NCBI GenBank assembly: GCA_900553105.1
Contig: USCE01000089.1
Location: forward strand, 1 to 5,773
Reading direction: 5' to 3'
DNA length: 5,773 nucleotides
Source of the DNA: an uncultured Sutterella sp.
Lineage (GTDB): Bacteria; Pseudomonadota; Gammaproteobacteria; Burkholderiales; Burkholderiaceae_F
Below are positions 1 through 5,773 of the stretch, one piece after another. Every line of letters starts with the position of its first letter. The stretch's first letter is position 1. The position numbers and the translations under genes are program-made. The notes under the pieces were generated by a model that was given only the letters and a program-made list of their open reading frames with translations, did not search any database and was not told where the DNA came from.

Positions 1-49
1 ACGAGATAGGCTCCGGTCTCGTGGGCTCGGAGATGTGTATAAGAGACAG
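1..49. other. Nextera (Tn5) sequencing adapter, left end; not genomic
   Basis: The first 49 bases match the Illumina Nextera i7-side arm as I know it: the tail of the P7 primer (ACGAGAT, 1-7), an 8-base index AGGCTCCG (8-15), GTCTCGTGGGCTCGG (16-30) and the Tn5 mosaic end AGATGTGTATAAGAGACAG (31-49). From memory the index corresponds to N720 of the Nextera XT v2 set. Genomic sequence starts at base 50. Translating across this junction on the plus strand gives the peptide MCIRDR, a known signature of adapter carry-over in protein databases. Confidence 0.98.
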
Positions 50-1263
50 GAGTAACTGTTTCAGCCACTCATCCCCGAGTTCTTTTCGACCTATATTGGT
101 CGCAGCATTGATGTCAGCATTGATCAACAGCCCCTTTGCCGAACGATATAATCCACGCTTGATTCGCTTGCTGGAAATTATTGGTTTAGGGTTCGATCCT
201 TTTTCATCAAAGGTCGGAATTTCGTCAAAGTCCAAGGCGCTCGCTTTCGACGTATAACTTTCCTCTCGAATCGTCACATCGATCCCATAGTCTTCGGCCT
301 TATACCGAATCATTTCCACAAACTTTCCGTGTGGCAACATCACAAAATTCTGGTTATTGCGCTTCCCGAGGTTGACTTCCTGCTTCCACTCTTTATTGAC
401 TCCGATGACAATGTGCCCCAAATCATGCACCAAACAGAAATCGATAACCACACGGCTTGCCTTGTGTAGCAGATCATGTAATCTCCAATAGCGCTTGACC
501 CCTTTGGTGCGAATGTGCGTTTTGTGCCCCTTACTTCGAAGTTCAGTCACTTGTTTGTTGTAGTTTTGATTGATGCACTTTAACACTTTGCCCTTGATCA
601 AAAACGGTTGTACCCCGGGTTTGGTCGAAACGAAGGTTGCAAAATTATCGAGCCCCAAATCACAAAACAAGGCTTCATTCGAATCTAAAGAAACGCACTT
701 TGATAATTCTTTCTCCTCCTTTTCGCTCCGATAGGTCAATTCCACCACGAAGGTATTACCCATCGGAACAATTCTCAAGTCTCCTACCACGGCTTCATGA
801 GCTTTGGCATTGAACACTTGATGCTCGCAACACAAAACCGTTATTGCAGAAAAACCTATCGCCTCACCCCCTGTGATGATGAGTTGATGATTTTGAATTT
901 GATAGCCGTTGCGCCCAACGTAGAACGTTCGATATTTTCGCTTGTAGCCTGGTAGCTTAGGTTTACCGCGAAATTTTTCCGGATGTTTATAGTATTCGGC
1001 CGTGGCTTTCACAAACGCTTTGAATTGCTTGGAGCCGAGGCGGCCGATGGCATGGCACGATAATCACCGATGTAATGAAGCTTGAGGGCATCATCGAGCT
1101 CTTTTCGAGTTAGAACAGGTTGCTTTTCAAAGTGATGATGGCGCAATAAATAGACAGCACAGTTACCGAGTTTGCGCGACAAAGAGCAAAGCTTATGGCA
1201 AGCTTGCCAGTTCGGATCGCTTTTTCGAATAACGTGTCGCTCGACTCTTTGAATCAGATGCAA
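50..1263 (-). pseudogene. tnpB: IS200/IS605-family TnpB (RNA-guided nuclease family), frameshifted and 3'-truncated
   Basis: TnpB proteins are small RNA-guided DNA nucleases, ancestors of Cas12, encoded by IS200/IS605 elements. The N-terminal part reads from a TTG start at 1263, two codons after an in-frame stop, through RHVIRKSDPNW and DYRAMP to a stop at 1009-1011. The family sequence then continues in another frame: KQFKAFVKA (from 1030), KFRGKPKLPGYK, then an open frame to the adapter with no stop. This second frame carries all three RuvC acidic motifs: DLGLDN (Asp codon 659-661), REESYTSKAS (likely catalytic Glu 260-262) and NADINAATNI (Asp 113-115). The switch lies between about 1030 and 1050. 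From remembered family spacing, roughly 19 bases appear to be missing there, so this looks like deletion plus frameshift rather than a programmed shift. The CxxC zinc finger usual between RuvC-II and RuvC-III is absent, replaced by a GKRIKRGLYRS segment typical of one TnpB subgroup. The C-terminus, the element end and any omega-RNA guide lie beyond the window. Confidence 0.9.
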
Positions 1264-1710
1264 TTTTCAACCGGTGCCCACTGTGTTTACAATCTCAAGG
1301 CTCACTTGATCTTTGTGGTAGCTTATCGCCGTAAGGCGATTTCTTCAACGATTTTACAAAGACTGATCGAAATTTTTTCAGAAGTCTGCCAAAGTGAACA
1401 AGCGCAACTTCTCGAATGCTCCGGAGAACGCGATCACGTTCAACGGCTGATTTCATACCCACCGAAACTTTGCCTTTCAGACTTAATAAGAAAGCTCAAA
1501 GCAACTTCGCCACTAAAAGTTCGTCAAGAATTTGATCGTGAGAGTCATCACCTGCTCTGGGGCAAACGCTTCTGGACCAAAAGCGACTGCATGATCTCCG
1601 TAGGTGACGGTGCGACAACCGCAATCATCGAACAATACATCAAACTAACGTTCGCTCGGCCGCTATCCATCCCCGCGCTTACGCACGGGGAATTCCGCGG
1701 CATACGTTAA
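1258..1710 (+). pseudogene. tnpA: IS200-like Y1 (HUH) transposase TnpA, probably inactive
   Basis: TnpA of IS200/IS605 elements is a small HUH/Y1 enzyme that excises and inserts single-stranded DNA, using a His-x-His metal site, a tyrosine nucleophile and a Gln four residues after it. I chose the ATG at 1258 (150 aa, normal family length) because MQFSTGAHCVYNLKAHLIF matches the usual N-terminus; an in-frame ATG at 1195 would add 21 residues without family support. Recognisable landmarks are YRRKAIS, LLECSGERDHV, LISYPPKL, LIRKLK, FWTKS, ISVG and IIEQYIK. The HUH site reads HVQ instead of HVH (Gln codon 1441-1443). The tyrosine survives (1636-1638) but the metal-ligand Gln at +4 is Thr (1648-1650). 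The YCVISVGG segment reads DCMISVGDG. After QYIK the frame runs into the element-end hairpin, so the native C-terminus seems lost. The reading frame is open, but the protein is very likely dead. No clear Shine-Dalgarno precedes the start. Its 5' end overlaps the divergent tnpB start by 6 bp. Confidence 0.85.
1671..1690. repeat. Imperfect hairpin, probable subterminal end of the IS200/IS605 element
   Basis: CCCCGCGC (1671-1678) and GCACGGGG (1683-1690) can pair with one C-A mismatch around the loop TTAC. IS200/IS605 elements lack terminal inverted repeats and instead carry such subterminal palindromes, recognised by TnpA. C/G-rich stems of this kind are common at their ends. The position just after the conserved part of tnpA fits the tnpA-side end of the element, whose exact boundary probably lies within the following few tens of bases. 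The matching hairpin on the tnpB side is outside the window. Identification as the IS end is inference from context. Confidence 0.6.
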
Positions 1711-1737
1711 ATCGCTCAAAAAGGCTAAACTTTAATC

Positions 1738-1765
1738 TTGCGCTCTGAACTATTGCCGTTAAGAT
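1738..1765 (+). promoter_or_regulatory. Weak candidate sigma70 promoter for the M20 peptidase
   Basis: In the 90-base gap between the insertion-sequence remnant and the peptidase gene, TTGCGC (1738-1743) and TAAGAT (1760-1765) are 16 bases apart and resemble -35 and -10 boxes (3/6 and 4/6 matches to consensus). The spacing and position, about 35 bases before the start codon, are suitable, but matches this weak arise by chance. The rest of 1711-1800 shows no other clear feature apart from the ribosome binding site. Confidence 0.25.
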
Positions 1766-1787
1766 GATTACTGTCGACGTGCAAACA

Positions 1788-1793
1788 AAGGAG
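1788..1793 (+). promoter_or_regulatory. Ribosome binding site of the M20 peptidase gene
   Basis: AAGGAG ends seven bases before the ATG at 1801, a near-ideal Shine-Dalgarno site and spacing. It fixes the start codon of the downstream gene. Confidence 0.85.
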
Positions 1794-1800
1794 TTTAATC

Positions 1801-3057
1801 ATGCCTGCCCAAACATTTGACGCGGATATAACACAAACATTTCAATCTTTGAAAGATGACAGTAATGTTCAGTCGTTAATGCGATTTGTCAAAGATAATC
1901 TGTCTGCTAGCATTGAAATTCAAAAAGAGTTGGCCCTCATCGAAGCACCGTCGTTTCACGAAGAAAAGAAAGCTCGCCGCTACGCACAACTTTTAACTGA
2001 AGCCGGTCTTGAAGATGTCACCATCACTGATGAATTCAACGTCTATGGATTTATTCGCGGCACCGGCAACACCGGTTGCAGTGTCTTGCTCGAGGCCCAT
2101 CTCGATACGGTGTTTGCTTTTGGCGATGTAAAAGGCGTTACCGTGGACGATGATGGACGCATCCATTGTCCGGGCATCTGTGATGACACTCGTGCCTTAG
2201 CCGCCAATCTGAACGTTTTACAAGCGCTTAAAGCTGCCGACATTAAACCCGTTCATGACATTATTATTGCCGCTACTGTTTGCGAGGAAGGTTTAGGCGG
2301 CATGCGCGGCATGACCACTCTTTTTAAGACACTAGAAAATAAGACTCGAGTACTTGCAAGTCTTTCCATCGATGGCCCGACCAATAATGTCTTTTACGCC
2401 AATGCTACCGGCGTCACGGACTGGAAAATGACTTTTAAAGGTGCAGGTGGCCACGCCTGGACTGCCAATAAAACCCCCAGTGCCGTTCATGCGGCAGCGC
2501 GGGCCATTGCAAAATTAGCCGATTTAGACCTTCCGAGTGACCCCAAAACAACCTTTACAGCCAGCATGATCTCGGGCGGTCAAGCCATTCATGCGATCGC
2601 TCAAGAAGCGTACTTTACGATTAATACCCGCTCTAACGGACAGGCGGCACTCGACGCGGTCAACGAGGCCATTAAGAAAGCCTGCTATGATGCGTGCCGA
2701 GAGGAAAACGCATTGTATCCACAGGCCACCCCTGTGACCGTCACGATGGAAGTGCTTTTGGAAGTTCCCGCGGGCTCTCAAGCCGAGACTTGTCGAATCA
2801 TTCAAGCGGCAAAAGTAGCAACATCAACGCTGGGCGTTACCGCACAACTTAATCCCGGCGGTTGCACCAATGCCAATATCCCCATCGCACTGGGTATTCC
2901 AGCAGTCACGTTCGGCCGAGGAGGACTGGAATACGGCACACATACATTGGACGAATGGTTTGATCCCAAGGGGGTGGAAGTCTGTGAGCAAAAGTCCATC
3001 TTGATGCTTTTGGCCATCGCAGGTATCTCGGGACAAAGCGAACCGTTGCCTCTATAG
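1801..3057 (+). CDS. M20-family zinc metallopeptidase (M20/M25/M40 metallo-hydrolase), substrate unknown
   Basis: This is an intact 418-residue protein of the M20 family, whose members are mostly cytoplasmic di-zinc hydrolases cleaving peptides or N-acyl amino acids. No signal peptide or membrane segment is visible. The catalytic domain is split: about residues 30-200 and 325-410, with the dimerisation (lid) domain between. Expected metal and catalytic residues are present: H100 and D102 in HLDTVF, D128 in GICDDTRALA (bridging Asp), E162 (catalytic base) and E163 in CEEGLGGMRG, D191 in SIDG, and H381 in GTHTLDEW. H218 in GGHAW is the lid-domain His that reaches the partner's active site in relatives. 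The DDTR form, with EGLGG and THTLDEW, resembles the PepT/ArgE-like branch often annotated only as M20/M25/M40 hydrolase. A strong Shine-Dalgarno site supports the start. The gene stands alone, converges on leuD and is followed by a strong terminator. Neighbours give no substrate clue: the leu operon is on the opposite strand. Confidence 0.92.
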   Translation: MPAQTFDADITQTFQSLKDDSNVQSLMRFVKDNLSASIEIQKELALIEAPSFHEEKKARRYAQLLTEAGLEDVTITDEFNVYGFIRGTGNTGCSVLLEAHLDTVFAFGDVKGVTVDDDGRIHCPGICDDTRALAANLNVLQALKAADIKPVHDIIIAATVCEEGLGGMRGMTTLFKTLENKTRVLASLSIDGPTNNVFYANATGVTDWKMTFKGAGGHAWTANKTPSAVHAAARAIAKLADLDLPSDPKTTFTASMISGGQAIHAIAQEAYFTINTRSNGQAALDAVNEAIKKACYDACREENALYPQATPVTVTMEVLLEVPAGSQAETCRIIQAAKVATSTLGVTAQLNPGGCTNANIPIALGIPAVTFGRGGLEYGTHTLDEWFDPKGVEVCEQKSILMLLAIAGISGQSEPLPL

Positions 3058-3076
3058 ATAACGGGACCTGTCATGT

Positions 3077-3117
3077 AAACACGGCCTTGAAAGATTTTTC
3101 TCAAGGCCGTGTTTTTT
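3077..3117 (+). terminator. Rho-independent terminator between convergent M20 peptidase and leuD genes
   Basis: A perfect 14-bp inverted repeat, AAACACGGCCTTGA (3077-3090) and TCAAGGCCGTGTTT (3101-3114), surrounds a 10-base loop. On the plus strand the GC-rich core is followed directly by a run of six T (3112-3117), a strong intrinsic terminator 20 bases after the peptidase stop codon. Read from the minus strand the stem is followed by TTTACATGA, a poor U-tract, so termination of the leu operon here would be weaker. The hairpin is the only one seen in the 84-base gap. Confidence 0.9.
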
Positions 3118-3141
3118 CCCCTATAGAGTCAACCGTTCAAA

Positions 3142-3756
3142 TTATCGCAAACCGCTATCCATCCAACTCGGACGAGCCGCTTCAAATCGTGCGATATCCT
3201 CTTCGTGCTTTAACGTCAGATCAATGGCATCTAACCCTTCTAAGATACAGTGTCGGCGGAATTCATCGAGCGTAAAGCAATAGTGTTTATCTCCCACCGT
3301 AACCGTATTATCTTTAAGATTAACATCAATTTTTCCGCCGGGATTTGTCGCGAGCCACTCAAAAATCTCCTCAATTTCTTCAGGTGTTAACTTCACGAGC
3401 AGTAACCCGTTGCGAAGTGAATTGTTGTAGAAGATGTCGGCAAAAGAGCAAGCAATCACGGCTCGAATGCCGTAGTCTAAAAGGGCCCATGGAGCATGCT
3501 CACGGCTGGAACCGTTACCAAAATTTTCTCTTGCGACGATAAAAGCTGCGCCTTGGTACTCGGGGTGATTGAGTACAAAATCGGGATTGGGTTGTGTTTC
3601 TGCAGCATCCAGATATCGCCAACCGTGAAAGAGGTGCTTACCGAATCCCTTGCGATCTACGGCAAGCAAAAATTGCTTCGGAATAATCTGATCGGTGTCG
3701 ATGTTTGACATGTCCATCGGCGCGGCTACTGCGACTACTTGCGTAAATTTTTGCAT
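3142..3756 (-). CDS. leuD: 3-isopropylmalate dehydratase small subunit
   Basis: LeuD is the small (swivel-domain) subunit of isopropylmalate isomerase. With LeuC it interconverts 2- and 3-isopropylmalate in leucine biosynthesis in the cytoplasm. The 204-residue product is about the usual proteobacterial length (about 200) and collinear with E. coli LeuD: NIDTDQIIPKQFL near residues 18-30, GFGKHLFHGWRYLD, QPNPDFVLN, the substrate-contacting ENFGNGSSREHAPWAL loop near 77-92, SFADIFYNNS, and the C-terminal FRRHCILEGLDAIDLTL. In E. coli the loop reads FGCGSSREH; here Asn replaces that Cys, which is not a cluster ligand. The start is fixed by AAGGAA, which overlaps the leuC stop codon and lies about eight bases before the ATG; leuC ends 11 bases upstream. 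This spacing indicates translation from a shared leuBCD message. It is the last gene of the operon in this window. Confidence 0.97.
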   Translation of the reverse strand: MQKFTQVVAVAAPMDMSNIDTDQIIPKQFLLAVDRKGFGKHLFHGWRYLDAAETQPNPDFVLNHPEYQGAAFIVARENFGNGSSREHAPWALLDYGIRAVIACSFADIFYNNSLRNGLLLVKLTPEEIEEIFEWLATNPGGKIDVNLKDNTVTVGDKHYCFTLDEFRRHCILEGLDAIDLTLKHEEDIARFEAARPSWMDSGLR

Positions 3757-3767
3757 GGTTTATTTCC

Positions 3768-5171
3768 TTATTGAATAAGTTCGCGCACGTCGCAAATTTT
3801 TCCGGCAACAGCAGCTGCAGCTGCCATCGCCGGGCTCATCAAATGCGTAATCGAGCCGCGGCCTTGTCGACCAATAAAATTACGATTGGAGGTGGAAGCC
3901 ACACGATCGCCAACACCAGCCAAGTCATCGTTCATCCCGAGGCACATCGAGCAACCGGGCAGTCGCCACTCAAAACCGGCTTCTTTGAAAATCTGATCGA
4001 TGCCCATTGCCTCTGCCTGAGCTTTCACGCGTGCCGAGCCCGGCACGGCCAATGCACGGACTCCTTGGGCCACCTTTTTGCCCTTGAGAACCTTGGCAGC
4101 TTCTTGGAAATCTTCCAGACGACCGTTAGTGCACGAGCCGATAAAGACAACATTGACAGGTGTACCGAGAAGACTTTCTCCGGCTTTAAGTTTTGTATAC
4201 TCAAGCGCGGCCTTGACTGCCGAGCGACTTGCGTCGTCATTGATTACTTCGGGATCCGGCACGACTTGATCAATACGAATACCCTGTCCCGGATTTGTTC
4301 CCCAGGTGACAACCGGCACCAGGTGAGCAGAGTCAATGACAATTTCTTTGTCAAAGACAGCATCCTTATCGGAGCACAACGTCTTCCAATACGCAACGGC
4401 CTTTTCCCAATCATTTCCCTTGGGCGCCAAAGGCGTGTCTTTTAAAAATTCAAACGTTTTCTCATCGGGCGCAATCATGCCTACCTTGGCACCAATTTCA
4501 ATAGCCATATTCGATAGTGTCATACGACCCTGCATAGAAAGCGCTTTAACACCTGAGCCCGCAAACTCAATGGCATAACCTGTGGCTCCCGCCGTGGTCA
4601 ACACACGTGCGATTTCCAAAATCAAGTCCTTGGCAAACACGCCTTCGGGCAACTCACCTTCACAGGTAATGCGCATCGTCTTCAGGCGAGCTTGACCCAA
4701 TGTTTGCGTTGCCATGACATGCTCAACTTCACTCGTTCCGATCCCGAAAGCTAAAGCACCGAATGCACCGTGCGTGGCCGTGTGACTGTCGCCGCACACA
4801 AGCGTGGTACCGGGTAATGTAAAGCCACTTTCCGGCCCAATAATATGAACAATGCCCTGATTGGTGTCTCCGAGACCATAAAAACGTACGCCGAACGTTT
4901 TCACGTTGTTCATGAGCGTAGTGACCTGCTTTTTGGCAATGTCTGAACAAGCCTCCAATGAGGCCTTTTGGGTACTGATGTCATGGTCGACTGTGGACAA
5001 AATCAACTCGGGGCGACGCAAGGGACGATTGGCTTCGCGCAAACCTTCAAAGGCCTGGGGACTAGTCACCTCATGCACCAAGTGTCGATCAATGTAAATC
5101 AGGGGTTGCTCGCCTTCGACTTCACGCACCACGTGGGCATCGAAGACTTTCTCGTACAGTGTTTTTCCCAT
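3768..5171 (-). CDS. leuC: 3-isopropylmalate dehydratase large subunit
   Basis: LeuC is the catalytic, [4Fe-4S]-containing subunit of isopropylmalate isomerase, in the aconitase superfamily; it acts with LeuD. The product is complete at 467 residues, essentially the length of E. coli LeuC. The three cluster cysteines are present: C347 in FIGSCTNGR, and C407 and C410 in PGCSMCLGMN. Other hallmarks are YIDRHLVHEVTSPQAF (residues 26-41), CGDSHTATHGAFGALAFGIGTSEVEHV (126-152), VTWGTNPGQ (288-296), STSNRNFIGRQGRG (427-439) and SPAMAAAAA near the end. The MGKTLYEKVFDAHVV start matches the family, and a GGGAG Shine-Dalgarno site lies within the leuB 3' end, about ten bases before the ATG. Only five bases separate the leuB stop from this start and 11 bases separate its stop from leuD, so the three genes are almost certainly cotranscribed. 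No damage is seen. Confidence 0.98.
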   Translation of the reverse strand: MGKTLYEKVFDAHVVREVEGEQPLIYIDRHLVHEVTSPQAFEGLREANRPLRRPELILSTVDHDISTQKASLEACSDIAKKQVTTLMNNVKTFGVRFYGLGDTNQGIVHIIGPESGFTLPGTTLVCGDSHTATHGAFGALAFGIGTSEVEHVMATQTLGQARLKTMRITCEGELPEGVFAKDLILEIARVLTTAGATGYAIEFAGSGVKALSMQGRMTLSNMAIEIGAKVGMIAPDEKTFEFLKDTPLAPKGNDWEKAVAYWKTLCSDKDAVFDKEIVIDSAHLVPVVTWGTNPGQGIRIDQVVPDPEVINDDASRSAVKAALEYTKLKAGESLLGTPVNVVFIGSCTNGRLEDFQEAAKVLKGKKVAQGVRALAVPGSARVKAQAEAMGIDQIFKEAGFEWRLPGCSMCLGMNDDLAGVGDRVASTSNRNFIGRQGRGSITHLMSPAMAAAAAVAGKICDVRELIQ

Positions 5172-5176
5172 AGCTG

Positions 5177-5724
5177 TTACTCTCCCAAACGCTCAATAAT
5201 GGCTTGTCCCATTTCAACCGTACCGACGACTTTGGTCGCTCCCAGTGCACGAGCAATATCCGCAGTGGCAATTTTGTCATTTAGGGTCTTTTGCACGGCA
5301 CGCTCAATCATTTGAGCGGCCTTTTCTTCACCAAACGAATAACGCAACATGAGTGCCGCGGAGACAATCTGCGCAATGGGGTTAGCAATACCTTGACCGG
5401 CAATATCGGGTGCAGACCCTCCGGCAGGCTCATACAGCCCGAACGAGCCATCGGCCAGCGAGGCCGATGACAACAAGCCCATAGAGCCCGTGATCATGGC
5501 ACACTCGTCCGACAAAATATCGCCGAACATATTCGAGCACAAAATCACGTCAAATTGCGCCGGATTCTTAATCAACTGCATCGTTGCGTTGTCGATATAC
5601 ATGTGTTCCAGCGTGACTTCGGGATACTGACAGGCCACCTCCTCGACCACTTCTCGCCACAAGACCGAAGAAGCCAAAACATTGGCCTTATCAACGGAAG
5701 TCACTTTTTTGCGTCGTCCCATGG
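5177..5724 (-). CDS. leuB: 3-isopropylmalate dehydrogenase, C-terminal half (cut by the fragment end)
   Basis: LeuB is the NAD-dependent 3-isopropylmalate dehydrogenase that oxidatively decarboxylates 3-isopropylmalate to 2-oxoisocaproate. About 182 codons remain; the whole enzyme is about 350-363 residues, so roughly the first 180 are missing. The remaining part aligns closely with E. coli LeuB. Numbered from the ATG at 5722, it has the catalytic Lys (K12) in VTSVDKANVL, D44 in MYIDNATMQL, and the isocitrate/isopropylmalate dehydrogenase signature NMFGDILSDECAMITGSMGL (64-83) with metal-binding D68 and D72. It also has the NAD-binding GLYEPAGGSAPDIAG (95-109). That ATG is almost surely an internal Met of the complete protein, not a start: the adapter begins three bases upstream and the family continues N-terminally. 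The gene is first in the visible leuBCD cluster, five bases before leuC. leuA and the operon promoter would lie beyond the right end. Confidence 0.96.
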
Positions 5725-5773
5725 CTGTCTCTTATACACATCTCCGAGCCCACGAGACCGGAGCCTATCTCGT
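5725..5773. other. Nextera (Tn5) sequencing adapter, right end; not genomic
   Basis: This is the exact reverse complement of bases 1-49: the mosaic end CTGTCTCTTATACACATCT (5725-5743), CCGAGCCCACGAGAC (5744-5758), the index CGGAGCCT (5759-5766) and ATCTCGT (5767-5773). Genomic sequence ends at about 5724. Both ends carry the same i7-side arm and the same index. Confidence 0.98.

Noticed and set aside
21..257. Plus-strand 78-codon open frame starting with MGSEMCIRDRS
   Set aside because: It begins inside the adapter and then runs antisense to tnpB; the MCIRDR segment is adapter translation.
1009..1050. Programmed ribosomal frameshift in tnpB
   Set aside because: No slippery heptamer or downstream pseudoknot is evident, and residues appear to be missing at the junction, so deletion is the simpler explanation.
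1195..1257. 21-residue N-terminal extension of TnpA from the upstream ATG
   Set aside because: Family similarity begins at the Met at 1258, and the extension is antisense to tnpB coding sequence.
3087..3275. Plus-strand small open frame beginning in the terminator
   Set aside because: Its start lies within the terminator hairpin and the rest is antisense to leuD; there is no ribosome binding site.
3771..4445. Plus-strand 224-codon open frame
   Set aside because: It is antisense to the well-conserved leuC gene, has no recognisable domain or ribosome binding site, and is a shadow of leuC codon usage.
50..5724. CRISPR array, tRNA, rRNA or riboswitch
   Set aside because: Reading both strands, I saw no regularly spaced repeats, no cloverleaf-like gene and no leader-type structure; non-coding space amounts to only about 200 bases.
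1..5773. 49-bp perfect inverted repeats at the two ends, resembling terminal repeats of a transposon or linear replicon
   Set aside because: They match the Nextera arm including the Tn5 mosaic end, index and P7 tail, so they come from library preparation.

Overview
This is a 5.77 kb fragment of a bacterial chromosome, most likely from a Pseudomonadota (proteobacterium) and possibly a gammaproteobacterium. The evidence is the leuB-leuC-leuD gene order, which is the enterobacterial leuABCD order rather than the leuC-leuD-leuB order common in Pseudomonas and Burkholderia. The close likeness of LeuB, LeuC and LeuD to the E. coli proteins points the same way. The genus cannot be read from the sequence. 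The outermost 49 bases at each end are not genomic: they are identical, inverted Illumina Nextera (Tn5) arms carrying an 8-base index. True genomic sequence is therefore about 50-5724.

Layout. Positions 50-1263 (minus strand) hold a TnpB gene of the IS200/IS605 superfamily. It is broken by a frameshift with an apparent small deletion near 1030-1050, and its 3' end is cut off by the left adapter. Positions 1258-1710 (plus strand) hold the divergent partner, an IS200-like Y1 transposase (TnpA) that has lost catalytic residues. Its frame runs into a subterminal hairpin at 1671-1690 that looks like the element's end. This is therefore a decayed insertion sequence. Positions 1711-1800 are a short regulatory gap with a good Shine-Dalgarno site. 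Positions 1801-3057 (plus) encode an intact M20-family zinc metallopeptidase. Positions 3058-3141 contain a strong intrinsic terminator between convergent genes. Positions 3142-5722 (minus) hold leuD, leuC and the C-terminal half of leuB, tightly packed as one operon.

How the genes work together. LeuC and LeuD form isopropylmalate isomerase, which converts 2-isopropylmalate to 3-isopropylmalate. LeuB oxidises and decarboxylates 3-isopropylmalate to 2-oxoisocaproate, the leucine precursor. leuA would be expected beyond the right end. The M20 peptidase converges on the operon and is a separate transcription unit; its substrate is unknown. I see no clearly novel system here. The points most worth attention are the adapter ends, which create false peptides and a false LeuB start, and the independent damage to both transposon proteins.
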